From assembly GCA_014762625.1 (NCBI GenBank), contig JABURQ010000044.1, forward strand, positions 1 through 64,000: a DNA stretch of 64,000 nucleotides. Direction: 5' to 3'. This document shows, one piece after another, positions 47,854 through 57,108 of this stretch. The stretch comes from Planctomycetaceae bacterium. GTDB lineage: Bacteria; Planctomycetota; Planctomycetia; Planctomycetales; Planctomycetaceae. Each line of letters opens with the position of its first letter. The stretch's first letter is position 1. Made by a program: the position numbers and the translations under genes. The notes under the pieces are model-generated. The model saw only the letters and a program-made list of their open reading frames with translations, was not told the origin of the DNA and ran no database searches.

Positions 47854-47890
47854 CAAAAAACACCCCGAAGGAATCCCTCGGGGTGTTTCT
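47854..47890. terminator. bidirectional intrinsic terminator after DUF1501
   Basis: CACCCCGA (47861-47868) pairs with TCGGGGTG (47878-47885), followed on the + strand by TTTCTTTATT and preceded by AAAAAA, so it can end transcription from both sides: the DUF1501 gene and the leftward lipoprotein gene. Confidence 0.82.
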
Positions 47891-47938
47891 TTATTGTGTG
47901 CCTGAATGAATCAGACTATCACGAATCGCGGACCGAAA

Positions 47939-48166
47939 TCATTCGGGGGTAGCCGATTCGCCTTCACCTTCGGCAGGAGCTTCTTCGCCTTCACCTTCGG
48001 CGGGAGCTTCTTCGCCTTCAGCCGGTGCTTCTTCCATGCCACCTTCTTCTCCAGCGGGAGCAGCTTCTTCACCGCCGCCAGCAGGTGCCGCTTCGTCACC
48101 ACCGCCGCAACCGATGGTTGCGAACGTCAGACCGAAAATCATCATCCAAGTGAACAGTTTCTTCAT
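47939..48166 (-). CDS. small low-complexity lipoprotein (75 aa)
   Basis: A signal peptide MKKLFTWMMIFGLTFATIGC with a good lipobox (C20) leads to a mature chain built only of G, E, A, P and a few others. The unit EEAPAEGEG recurs. Such acidic, glycine/alanine-rich tails behave as flexible spacers. Isoelectric point will be very low. It is leftward and ends facing the DUF1501 terminator. The + strand ORF opposite it is a mirror of its codon repeats and was not kept. Confidence 0.8.
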   Translation of the reverse strand: MKKLFTWMMIFGLTFATIGCGGGDEAAPAGGGEEAAPAGEEGGMEEAPAEGEEAPAEGEGEEAPAEGEGESATPE

Positions 48167-48661
48167 AACAACAGACTCCTTAAGTCTTTCAATGTCTATC
48201 TCCGGCCATTCCCGGACAATCGGGAACGAGCCTGTCCACCTAGGTAGAGACGTGTCGAGTCGGATTTATTCCCCGGATTTTGAAATTTCTGCAACTTATT
48301 TCCAGACTGTTTTTTAGGGGGTGAACGGCAAAAATTGCAAAATGTTCCGAATGAAATGGAATTTTTGATTCTTCGCTTGACACATCACGGGACTTTCCAT
48401 AAAAGCCTCCCACCTATCCGAAGTCCCGTTCCGGGGCTGAGACCCGAATTGATCGGCCAATCACGAAACTGACGTTCCTCGTCACTCTGATTCACCGCCA
48501 ATTCAACCCATCCAGAGGACCATCCGGTCCACACAAGATTACCCACACGATTACGAACACCGATTCACGAATTCAATAATCCTTCCTCACCGAATGACCT
48601 GAGTTCCGAACCGGACCTTGAAATCACCTGTATTCATTCAATTGCGAAGACAGGAACATCG
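48167..48661. promoter_or_regulatory. long divergent leader region with a promoter candidate
   Basis: 495 bp between the small lipoprotein and the giant surface-protein gene. A perfect TTGACA at 48377-48382 with CATAAA or TAAAAG about 16-17 bp downstream could drive the rightward gene with a 5' leader of about 260 nt. The long leader leaves room for regulation. No ORF was found. Confidence 0.5.
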
Positions 48662-51600
48662 ATGAAAACTTTGCGACCATTAGCCGCCTTTGTCATTACT
48701 GCCGTCAGCATCCTGACGGGACCGAACGTCGTTCGGGCTGCTGAGCCGATCAGCATGTCCGAAACTCAATCCGACGCCCAGGTCTCCGGAACGCTTCCAA
48801 ACTCGCGAGCGGGTTTGATGACGTTGGGATCTCTGAGCGGTCTCAACGAAGTCACCATCGGGGCTCTTCCCTCGGTCGGGTTCTCCGGAAACTTCGGAGA
48901 CAACTACTGGCGGCAGGACTTCTACACAGTAGACGCCTTCCTCCCTTGGAACCTAAATCCGGGAACGGATTACTTCTTCGGAGAAATCGGCCTCTCCATT
49001 ACCGAACAAGGTCAGGCCGCCGGGAACCTCGGTGTGGGATACGCCTACTACCTCGCAAATCTCGACCGACTAATGCGAATGTCGAGTTACTTAACCATCG
49101 ACGGTCAATACGAAAAGACCCGTGCCGCCTGGTCGTTACGGGGGGAAAGTCTCGGTAAGTATGTCGATGTGCTCTCCGGAATCCAGATCGTCACCACCGA
49201 CTCCGACGATATTGTCGGCACAGGATTTACGGGAGTGGAAGGTTTCTCCGGAAACAAATATCTGCTTCAGGGAATTCAGGTCCGGGAAACCGCGTTCCAC
49301 AACGCCGACATTGAAATCGGCGGACCGCTCCCCTACCTGGGTGACTACGGGATCAGCGCGTATGCCAAAGGGTACTACATGTTGAATACCCAGAACGATC
49401 TCGACTCACTCGGATTCGGATTCCGCAGCGAATGGTCGATCACGGAAGATGTCACCTTCAATGTCAACTACACCAAAGACGACATCTTCGATCACAGCTC
49501 CTGGTTCAATATTACCATGGCGACTCCGGACGGGGCACCGCGAAACTTCCTGCGCCCGATCAGCACTCGTGAACGATTCTCGAAACGTGTTCATCGCACG
49601 GGAAGAATTCCGACCAAAGTTACAGAGACTTATTCTTCTATTGCAGCTACCAATGCTAAAGGTGGAGGAGCACTTGATTTCTTATGGGTTGATCCTAATC
49701 GGGCAACCGATGGGAACGGAACATTTGAGAATCCGTATAATAATCTGGAATCTGCCCGATTAGCAAATTCTGCAGCAACAGACGTGATCCTGGTCACTCC
49801 CGACACCACAAATCTTGATCCGGGAGAGAATCTTGTCCTAACGGACACCTTGCAATTATTCGATAACCAATACCTACTTTCGACCAGTGTCGATCACACA
49901 ATCCCCACTGGTAACGTGGGCGATCTATTCTTTGCAGGAACTGGTGGAAATGGGGCTCTCATCAGCAACGAATCTACCATACCTGATTCCGTCGTAACGC
50001 TCGCGAATTGGAACACGGTTTCTGGATTCATCATTGACGGGCGAGATGAAAACGGTGACATCATTCATAACGGTATCACCGGTTCGGGAATCAGCGGATT
50101 CGACATCAATCGAAATACGATCCAGAACGTTGTCAATGGAACGTTGATCACCCACATGGGTTCGGATATCGGCTATTTCAACGACAACATCGTCACTGGT
50201 GGCGGAAATAATTCAACTCGCGGATTTTCCATCACTCACACGGGTGGAACACTCGCTCTCTCAGCGCAACGAAATAATATTTCAGGCTTCCTGGGTGAAG
50301 ACGTCGATGCCGACGGGATGCTCGATCCGGGCGAAGACTTGAACATGAACGGTCAACTTGACTTTGGTATTGGGCTAGAGATCATCGCCAACGGTGGCAC
50401 GATCAATGCTTGGGATCCGAACGTTTTCGGGCAACCAGTCCCACTACCTCCAGAGATGTTGGATGAAAAAGAGTTTGGAATTCTGGACAACGTTTCGAAC
50501 AGTAACGGTACAGGAATGTTGATTCAGGCCAATAATGGAGCCACTGTCAATGCCGACATCCAAGGCAATCAGTTTTCAAATAACGTGAATCCCGAGACTG
50601 GAGCTCGTCTCGAATCCATCGGAGGTACACTCAATGTATTGGCCTTCAACGAAAACCTGGTCACAAACAATATCGGCAACGGGCTTATCTTCCGAGCTGA
50701 CGACAATGGCGGTGGACCGGGGACCATCAATATCTTTGACATGAACAACAACACCATTACCGGCAATGGTTTCAACACCATGGAAAATCCCGAAGGAACC
50801 AATAACAACGGAATATTCATGGTTGCCGATAATGCAAGTGTCATTAACGCACACACGGGTCTGATGGGTCTCGGATTCGACGGAATGGGACTTACTGACA
50901 ACAACATTAGTAATAATGCGGGTGGCGGTTTACTGGCTCTCGTCGATAACGGCAGTATTTTGAGATTGGATTTCGAAGAGGGTGAAACAGGTAATGTCGT
51001 TAACAACAACGGCAGAGACGGCCTCTTCTTCCAGATCGAAAACGGTTCACTTGTTTCTGCAAACATCTTCAACGGCGAATTTAGCAATAATAGCGGCTTC
51101 GGTATTGGTGCCGAATTGTTGAGTGGCAGTGCATTGACCGCTAACATCGGGTCGTACGGTGCCGGAACAGGAAATACGGTCTTTAACAACCAACGGGCGG
51201 GTATCGGGTTCGCAGCCTTCGAAACCAGCACGATCTTCAACACCAACATCATCAACAATGTCGTTCAATCCACTAACGCCAGCCAAATCCCGCTGGATAG
51301 GTTCGGAGGTGATGGAGTTGCTATTCTGGTCGATGAATCGACTCTCGTAGATACGGTGATTGATTTGAACATCATCGGGGAACTTGATACTCCGGCGCTT
51401 GGAAACATTGGTAACGGTATTCGCATCGAAACAACGGGCTCCTCGGCCAGCGGTATTCAAAATCTCGTGATTGGTAATCTGGACGGAGACAACAATAACG
51501 GAAACCAGATTGGCAACAACGCAGGCGACGGTATTCACATCGAACGTAGCGTCGCGTCTTTGATTCCAGCATCGCTACAAATTGTGGATAATAAAATCTG

Positions 51601-53233
51601 GAACAACAACTCAGATGGTATCGAAATCATTTCTCGCGGATCGGACAACGCGGTCTCGTTCTTCAACATAGAAGACAATCAAATTTTTACCAACGCATCC
51701 AACGGGATCAATCTACAGCTTCAATCCGATGCCCAAATGAATGTTGATATCATCAACAATGTGATCGACGGCAATAGCTCCAACGGTATCCTGACGAGCG
51801 AAAACGTCAACGCGGCAGAGGATATGCGATTCATATCGGGAACTTGGGATTCCAACCTGATCATTAACAACGGTGGAAACGGGATTAATAATAATGCTCT
51901 TCTGAATAACCTCGTGGTCTCAGCAAATCTCATAGAACAGAACGGTTTGAACGGCATTCTTCATAACAGTGCTGGCACAGCTTTTTACGTCGGCAATCGT
52001 GTTTTGAGCAACGGGGTCAATAGCGTGACCGGTGCAAACCACGGTATCGATATTCAAGGGCAACAGTTCAAACAAGTCGGTCTCCAGAACAATTTGGTGG
52101 ACAACAACGACGGGGACGGGCTTGAAGTCCGATTCAACGATGCTGGCATCGACGACGGGTTCTCCCCTGGATTCTTCCTGTTCTCTCTCAACGACGTCTT
52201 CTCAAACAACGGCGAACGCGGCATTGATATTCTGAACCAGGGGGAGGCAGATTCCTTTATCCAATTCGATTCTGCAAGGGTCGTCAACAATCAACTTGAA
52301 GGTGTTTATGTAGTAAATACTGCTTCCACTACGCAGGGACAGAATGCTGCTGCGGGAGCGGCTCTGGACTCTAACGGTAGCATAGACGCAGATGTTCAAC
52401 TTAACTTCGCCTTCACAAATGGTACCGTTGAAGGTAACGGAGTCGGAAGTGGGTTCAACTCAACCGGACTCTTGATTCGAGTCGGAACTTCGGAGATTGC
52501 GGCTCAAAATTTTGCAAGCAATACGTTCAGCGGTGTCGTTGCCAATATCGATAATAACATCATGCAAGGAAACCAAGGGCACGATTTCTACGTTGATGCA
52601 TTTGTCTCAACGGTTAATCCACCAACGAACCGAGCGAACGTTGACCCCTTGGCACGATTGGACCTGAATTTCACCAACAATACTGGTGACTCGATCAATG
52701 TTGATGCCTCGAACTTCGCCGTCTTCTATGACAATGCGGATGCTGGCAAATCGCCTTGGGATATTACTCGCCGCCGAAACGCGACGCGACTGTCCGATGA
52801 CGACTTCATCTGGTTTGGAGCGGTTAACGATACAATGGCCGACTTGGATGACTTCGATGTCGACGACCAGTTCATGCCTGGCTTCTTCAACGGGGCCGAT
52901 GACAGTTTCAATGGACGTGACCTAACATTTACCAGTGGTCCGAATGCAGGTGCAACCCGAACTATTACTGATTCAACAGCAGCTGGAAACTTCACCTTCG
53001 GCGTTCCCTGGTTAGCAGTTGCGGGTAATAACAATCAATTCTTCGTCGATTTCACAGGAACGTTTTACCCCGGATTGGGAGAGAGCACATTCCGTTTCTT
53101 TGACGATGGAAACTCGAATAACTTCACCTCCGGACTTGGTGGCTTTAACACCTTCGGTGATATCCGACCAGGAGCTGCAAATCGTCAAGGTGAAGAAAAT
53201 TCCGAATGGGACGAGGTGTTCGCTCCTTTCTAA
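48662..53233 (+). CDS. inverse-autotransporter-like outer membrane protein with beta-helix passenger
   Basis: 1523 residues with a signal peptide ending VVRAAEP. Residues about 35-315 are beta-rich and contain a pattern of the inverse-autotransporter barrel: GYAYYLANLDRLMRM, PYLGDYGISAYAKGYYML, FGFRSEWSITEDVTFNVNYT. Residues about 340-1460 are a right-handed parallel beta-helix with many asparagine-rich rungs (NNTITGNGF, NNISNNAGGG, NNVIDGNSSNGI). The passage WVDPNRATDGNGTFENPYNN begins it. Residues 547-567 contain two EF-hand-like loops (DVDADGMLDPGED, LNMNGQLD). The likely arrangement is a barrel in the outer membrane with a surface-exposed beta-helix stalk. Codon usage turns AT/AAT-rich at about 49620, the domain junction. 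Confidence 0.75.
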   Translation: MKTLRPLAAFVITAVSILTGPNVVRAAEPISMSETQSDAQVSGTLPNSRAGLMTLGSLSGLNEVTIGALPSVGFSGNFGDNYWRQDFYTVDAFLPWNLNPGTDYFFGEIGLSITEQGQAAGNLGVGYAYYLANLDRLMRMSSYLTIDGQYEKTRAAWSLRGESLGKYVDVLSGIQIVTTDSDDIVGTGFTGVEGFSGNKYLLQGIQVRETAFHNADIEIGGPLPYLGDYGISAYAKGYYMLNTQNDLDSLGFGFRSEWSITEDVTFNVNYTKDDIFDHSSWFNITMATPDGAPRNFLRPISTRERFSKRVHRTGRIPTKVTETYSSIAATNAKGGGALDFLWVDPNRATDGNGTFENPYNNLESARLANSAATDVILVTPDTTNLDPGENLVLTDTLQLFDNQYLLSTSVDHTIPTGNVGDLFFAGTGGNGALISNESTIPDSVVTLANWNTVSGFIIDGRDENGDIIHNGITGSGISGFDINRNTIQNVVNGTLITHMGSDIGYFNDNIVTGGGNNSTRGFSITHTGGTLALSAQRNNISGFLGEDVDADGMLDPGEDLNMNGQLDFGIGLEIIANGGTINAWDPNVFGQPVPLPPEMLDEKEFGILDNVSNSNGTGMLIQANNGATVNADIQGNQFSNNVNPETGARLESIGGTLNVLAFNENLVTNNIGNGLIFRADDNGGGPGTINIFDMNNNTITGNGFNTMENPEGTNNNGIFMVADNASVINAHTGLMGLGFDGMGLTDNNISNNAGGGLLALVDNGSILRLDFEEGETGNVVNNNGRDGLFFQIENGSLVSANIFNGEFSNNSGFGIGAELLSGSALTANIGSYGAGTGNTVFNNQRAGIGFAAFETSTIFNTNIINNVVQSTNASQIPLDRFGGDGVAILVDESTLVDTVIDLNIIGELDTPALGNIGNGIRIETTGSSASGIQNLVIGNLDGDNNNGNQIGNNAGDGIHIERSVASLIPASLQIVDNKIWNNNSDGIEIISRGSDNAVSFFNIEDNQIFTNASNGINLQLQSDAQMNVDIINNVIDGNSSNGILTSENVNAAEDMRFISGTWDSNLIINNGGNGINNNALLNNLVVSANLIEQNGLNGILHNSAGTAFYVGNRVLSNGVNSVTGANHGIDIQGQQFKQVGLQNNLVDNNDGDGLEVRFNDAGIDDGFSPGFFLFSLNDVFSNNGERGIDILNQGEADSFIQFDSARVVNNQLEGVYVVNTASTTQGQNAAAGAALDSNGSIDADVQLNFAFTNGTVEGNGVGSGFNSTGLLIRVGTSEIAAQNFASNTFSGVVANIDNNIMQGNQGHDFYVDAFVSTVNPPTNRANVDPLARLDLNFTNNTGDSINVDASNFAVFYDNADAGKSPWDITRRRNATRLSDDDFIWFGAVNDTMADLDDFDVDDQFMPGFFNGADDSFNGRDLTFTSGPNAGATRTITDSTAAGNFTFGVPWLAVAGNNNQFFVDFTGTFYPGLGESTFRFFDDGNSNNFTSGLGGFNTFGDIRPGAANRQGEENSEWDEVFAPF

Positions 53234-53265
53234 ACTTCACTTAATGACTTGATGAACACTCCACA

Positions 53266-53303
53266 CTCCCTCGGTTGTTATCACAACCGGGGGAGTTTTT
53301 TTA
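53266..53303 (+). terminator. intrinsic terminator of the beta-helix gene
   Basis: CTCCCTCGGTTGT (53266-53278) pairs with ACAACCGGGGGAG (53283-53295), with one G-U pair, around TATC, and is followed by seven T. It lies 32 bp after the stop codon. Confidence 0.9.
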
Positions 53304-53329
53304 TGCGCACAGTCTGACAGGTCACCACA

Positions 53330-54847
53330 TCACGGAACGACCGGCTTGAGCCGCTGCTCGGGATTCGCTTTGCTGACCGGATAAACGGCGTGATGATCGT
53401 TCATCGCGGTCACCAGCCCCTGCATCAGTTCGCGGAGCTTGGCCGGTTTCTCCTCGGCCAGATTGGTCGATTCAAAGGGGTCCTCGGCGAGATTGTAGAG
53501 CTGATAGGTCATGCCGTCCGATTGCTCCGACGGATAGTAATGATAGATCACCTTCCAGTCGCCTTGGCGATAGACGGTGAAGTAATCGCTGCGATGCGGC
53601 GAATGCGGATAGTGCATCAGAAATTCTTCCGATCGGCTGGGATCCGGTTTGCCGGTCAACAATCGATTCAACTTGTGACCGTCGACGGTGTGAGATTTCG
53701 GCACATCGACATCGACGAGTCCCAGAATGGTGGGGAAGAGATCCATGACAGCGGCCTGCTGCGATTGAATCACATTTTGAGCGACCGGCAGTTTCTGTTG
53801 ATAGGGATTGTCTTTGTTCGGTTTGGCCCAGGCGGCGATCAGCGGCACCCGCATCCCCCCTTCGTAATGGGCGCCTTTCTTTCCTCGCAAGGGAGCGGCA
53901 CAGGCGACTGCATGTTGATGGCCGAGCGGCGCGTCGGAGCCGTTGTCTCCCAGGAAAAAGACGAGCGTATTTTCGGCAACACCCAGTTCGTCCAGATGAT
54001 CGAGAATATCCCCCAGCGACTTGTCCATCCCTTCAATCAACGTGGCGAATGCCTGAGCGTTTTTTGGCTTGCCGGAATCAGTGTAATGGTCGGCGAACCG
54101 CGGATCGGAATTGAACGGTGCATGCACCGCGTAATGAGACATGTAGAGATAGAACGGCTTGTCCGCCTCCACGGTTTCGGTGAGTCGCTTCTTGGCCTCG
54201 ATCGTCAATGCTTCCGTGAGAAATGTTTCCGTGCCGTGATACTTTTCCAGATGGGGGACTTTGTTTTTATGATTGGGATTGCCGTAGTTCTTTTCGCCGT
54301 AATAGCTGCCCGGGGCGCCGACCGAACGGCCGGCGATGTTGACGTCGAAACCGAGATTGAGCGGTTCGGCCCCTTCATGTTCTTCGGGACCGAAGTGCGC
54401 TTTCCCGACATGGATGGTTTTGTAGCCGTTCTTGTGGAGAATTCCCGGCAAAGTCACATCACCGATATTCAAACCGTCCCAATCCCAGTCGGGCGGACCG
54501 TACGGTCCTTTGTTGTTCTGCCACGGATTAATCCAGTTGGTGGCGCGGTGTCGGGCGGCGTTCTGTCCGGTCATGATGGCGATGCGGGTCGGCGAGCAGA
54601 CGGACATCGCGTAGAAGTTATTGAATCGCGTCCCGATTTTCGCCAGGCGTTCCATATTCGGCGTGCGGTAATAATCGTTGAGCGGATAGCGTTTCGGCTG
54701 GTCGTTCTCGTCAGTCAGAAACGGAACGGAGGTGTCCATGACTCCCATGTCGTCAACCAGAAAGACGACGATGTTCGGCTTCTCAGCCGCAGAGAGCGAG
54801 AAAACTGTGCACAAAAATAATGTGAGTGTGAGGAAGAGACGTATCAT
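53330..54847 (-). CDS. secreted sulfatase (formylglycine type)
   Basis: 505 residues from MIRLFLTLTLFLCTVFS at 54847 (GGAGAAG upstream); earlier in-frame Mets lack a ribosome site. After a signal peptide, D32-D33 begin the metal site (VFLVDDMGV), and C84 in CSPTRIAIMTGQ is the CxPxR residue that is oxidised to formylglycine in active sulfatases. Other parts fit, e.g. VGKAHFG and YLYMSHYAVHAPFN. Planctomycetes carry many such enzymes for desulfating marine polysaccharides. No maturation enzyme is in the window. Confidence 0.93.
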   Translation of the reverse strand: MIRLFLTLTLFLCTVFSLSAAEKPNIVVFLVDDMGVMDTSVPFLTDENDQPKRYPLNDYYRTPNMERLAKIGTRFNNFYAMSVCSPTRIAIMTGQNAARHRATNWINPWQNNKGPYGPPDWDWDGLNIGDVTLPGILHKNGYKTIHVGKAHFGPEEHEGAEPLNLGFDVNIAGRSVGAPGSYYGEKNYGNPNHKNKVPHLEKYHGTETFLTEALTIEAKKRLTETVEADKPFYLYMSHYAVHAPFNSDPRFADHYTDSGKPKNAQAFATLIEGMDKSLGDILDHLDELGVAENTLVFFLGDNGSDAPLGHQHAVACAAPLRGKKGAHYEGGMRVPLIAAWAKPNKDNPYQQKLPVAQNVIQSQQAAVMDLFPTILGLVDVDVPKSHTVDGHKLNRLLTGKPDPSRSEEFLMHYPHSPHRSDYFTVYRQGDWKVIYHYYPSEQSDGMTYQLYNLAEDPFESTNLAEEKPAKLRELMQGLVTAMNDHHAVYPVSKANPEQRLKPVVP

Positions 54848-55004
54848 GATAACTTCTCCGAGCATTACAATGATTGAGATCAGTGACGGCATATTTCGGA
54901 CGTCAATTCACTCTACCAGAATCGGATCGTGAGTTCGAAAATGAAATCTGATGAGAAATAGAAAACGACGTACCGTGGTTTGAGTCTTAATGAGAAGGAA
55001 GTTC

Positions 55005-55607
55005 ATGCAGGACGATTTTGATTCCCATCCCGCCAGTCATCCTACCAAAACAGCACTCAATCCCTGGAAAGTGGCGGGCTGGACCTGCGCGCTCGTGATA
55101 CTTGGGAGCGTTTTGGCGTGCGTCACGATGGCCGGTCTGAGGAGTGAAGGATTGACCCACGTCACAGTCACTGCGTTGCCGCAAACGGAAGAGCCCCGCG
55201 ATCACAAGCTGCCGTTCATCAAGAAAAAAGAAGCCCTTCCTGATTACGAACTGGTGGTCAATCTTGTTGACGGATCGCGCCGGTCATTGGGAATGAAGCC
55301 CGATCAGTCGGCGAAAGCGGGATTGAATTGGGGACTGAATGAACCGATCAGCCTCAAAGAGATTGTCAGTCTCCGCCTAATGGACCAGGATCAATATGTT
55401 TCGGACACGGTTGCCGAAATCCAGTTTCAAGATCAGGACCAGATTGAATCCGGGTATCGATTTGAATACGAGACTCGACGTTCGATGGGTGTTGGTCTCA
55501 AATCGTTTTTTCAGACACCAATCGGGATGGCGATTTCGGCAGGATTCACTCTTTCGATCATTATCCTCATCTTGGCAATCTTCTGTGCTGCTGGAGGAGT
55601 TCTCTAA
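55005..55607 (+). CDS. membrane protein of unknown function, two helices
   Basis: 200 residues from ATG at 55005, with AAGGAAG just upstream (ATG at 54990 is less likely). One membrane helix near the N-terminus (WTCALVILGSVLACVTMAG) and one at the C-terminus (GFTLSIIILILAIFCAAGGV). Between them is a soluble domain with YELVVNLVDGSRRSLGMKPDQ and YVSDTVAEIQFQDQDQIE. No family seen. It sits between the sulfatase and the second DUF1501 gene but on the other strand. Confidence 0.65.
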   Translation: MQDDFDSHPASHPTKTALNPWKVAGWTCALVILGSVLACVTMAGLRSEGLTHVTVTALPQTEEPRDHKLPFIKKKEALPDYELVVNLVDGSRRSLGMKPDQSAKAGLNWGLNEPISLKEIVSLRLMDQDQYVSDTVAEIQFQDQDQIESGYRFEYETRRSMGVGLKSFFQTPIGMAISAGFTLSIIILILAIFCAAGGVL

Positions 55608-55655
55608 AATATTGACCTGTTCTCAGGGCGATGACGAGGATTGATGCGTGTCCCT

Positions 55656-57092
55656 TCAGGTGAGAATCTCGTCGATGACATAGCCGTGCACATCGGTCAA
55701 ACGGCGATCGAGCCCATTGTGATACCAGGTCAATCGCTCGTGATCGAAGCCTAACAGTTGAAGAACGGTGGCGTAAAAATCCCAGACGGTCGTCGGGTTC
55801 ACTTCCGCGCGACGTCCGAATTCATCGGTCGCTCCGTAGCTCACGCCTCCTTTAACGCCCGCTCCCATCATCCAGCAGGTGAAACCATCCGGATTGTGAT
55901 CGCGACCGGCGGTTCCCGCCTGATGGGTCGGCATGCGACCGAACTCGGTCGTCCAGAGAACGAGGGTGTCTTCCAGGAGCCCCGATTGCTTCAAATCGGA
56001 GAGGAGCGCGGCGGTCGGTTGATCGAAGATGGGGCAATGCCGTTCGTAATCCGATTTGAGCGTTTTATGAGCGTCCCAGTTGAGCAGTCCGTCCACTCCC
56101 GACGCCCGAGACGCACAATACAGATTCACGTAACGGACATCCCGTTCGAGCAGTCGTCGCGCGAGGAGACAATTCCGCGCGTAGGCGGCTTTCAGTTTGT
56201 TTTCGTCTTGGGTGCCGTAGGATTGGTGTGTCGAGGCCGATTCCTGCGAGAGGTCGGAGACCTCGGGAGCCGACATCTGCATCCGTCCGGCGAGTTCGTA
56301 CGCCGCGATGCGGGCCGAGAGATCGGATTGACCCGGATTCTGTGCGGCGAAGTTGCGATTGAGCGTTTTCAACAGATCGCGGGACGCCGACTCGGTCTCG
56401 CGGGAAATCAGGTCCGGACGTTCGATATTCCGGATCGGCTGATGATCGCTCATCATGATCGCCTGATGTTTGGCGGGCAAAAAACCGTTCGACCAGTTCG
56501 CTTTTCCGTTGGGGGGTTCGCCGCGGATGTCACTGATCGCCACATAAGTCGGCAGGTTTTCATTGGCGGATCCGAGAGCGTAACTTGTCCAGGCTCCCGC
56601 GGCCGGAAAGCCTTCGGTCGGATGCCCTGTATTCATAAACACACACCCTGGGCCGTGCGTGTTGGACTTGCTCTGCATGGAGTGAATGAAGGCGATGTCG
56701 TCCACATGCTGCGACATATGGGGTAACATGCTGGTCCACATCTTGCCCGATTCTCCCGCCGGCGCAAACGCCCACGGACTCTGCATAAGGTTGCCGTTCT
56801 TTCCCTGGAAGGAGACGAAGTTCTCCTCGCCGGGCAGCGGTTGGCCGTGATATTTCTCAAGCGACGGCTTGTGTTCCCAGAGATCGAGATGGGAGGCGGC
56901 TCCGGGGCAGAAGATTTGCAGGACCCGTTTGGCTTTCGGTGCGTGATGCGTCAAACCGCGACCCGGTTGCCAATTCGTCGGTTCGCTGGCGAAAGCACCG
57001 CCGTTGAGTAAGTGAACCAACCCCACACCGGTGAGACCGGTGGTGACATTGTTTAGAAATCCGCGTCGGGTGATGTCTTGAAAGGTCATCAT
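55656..57092 (-). CDS. DUF1501 protein, second copy
   Basis: 478 residues. Tat signal QDITRRGFLNNVTTGLTG, then LQIFCPGAASHLDLWEHKP, GCVFMNTGHPTEGFPAAGAW and LVLWTTEFGRMPTHQ with GRDHN. It is the same family as the gene at 46380, with the usual length. The nucleotidyltransferase-like gene lies 16 bp upstream and separates it from its presumed PSD1 partner, which is unusual for this gene pair. Confidence 0.92.
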   Translation of the reverse strand: MMTFQDITRRGFLNNVTTGLTGVGLVHLLNGGAFASEPTNWQPGRGLTHHAPKAKRVLQIFCPGAASHLDLWEHKPSLEKYHGQPLPGEENFVSFQGKNGNLMQSPWAFAPAGESGKMWTSMLPHMSQHVDDIAFIHSMQSKSNTHGPGCVFMNTGHPTEGFPAAGAWTSYALGSANENLPTYVAISDIRGEPPNGKANWSNGFLPAKHQAIMMSDHQPIRNIERPDLISRETESASRDLLKTLNRNFAAQNPGQSDLSARIAAYELAGRMQMSAPEVSDLSQESASTHQSYGTQDENKLKAAYARNCLLARRLLERDVRYVNLYCASRASGVDGLLNWDAHKTLKSDYERHCPIFDQPTAALLSDLKQSGLLEDTLVLWTTEFGRMPTHQAGTAGRDHNPDGFTCWMMGAGVKGGVSYGATDEFGRRAEVNPTTVWDFYATVLQLLGFDHERLTWYHNGLDRRLTDVHGYVIDEILT

Positions 57093-57108
57093 TCCACCTC
57101 AATGAATT

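Noticed and set aside
47906-48247. 113-residue Phe/Ser-rich ORF opposite the small lipoprotein
   Set aside because: It is the reverse of the EEAPAEGEG repeats and has no signal or ribosome site of its own.
53390-54820. 476-residue rightward ORF opposite the sulfatase
   Set aside because: It mirrors sulfatase codons; no ribosome site or recognisable domain, while the sulfatase motifs are complete on the minus strand.
55758-56726. 322-residue ORF opposite the second DUF1501 gene
   Set aside because: Shadow frame without protein-like features.
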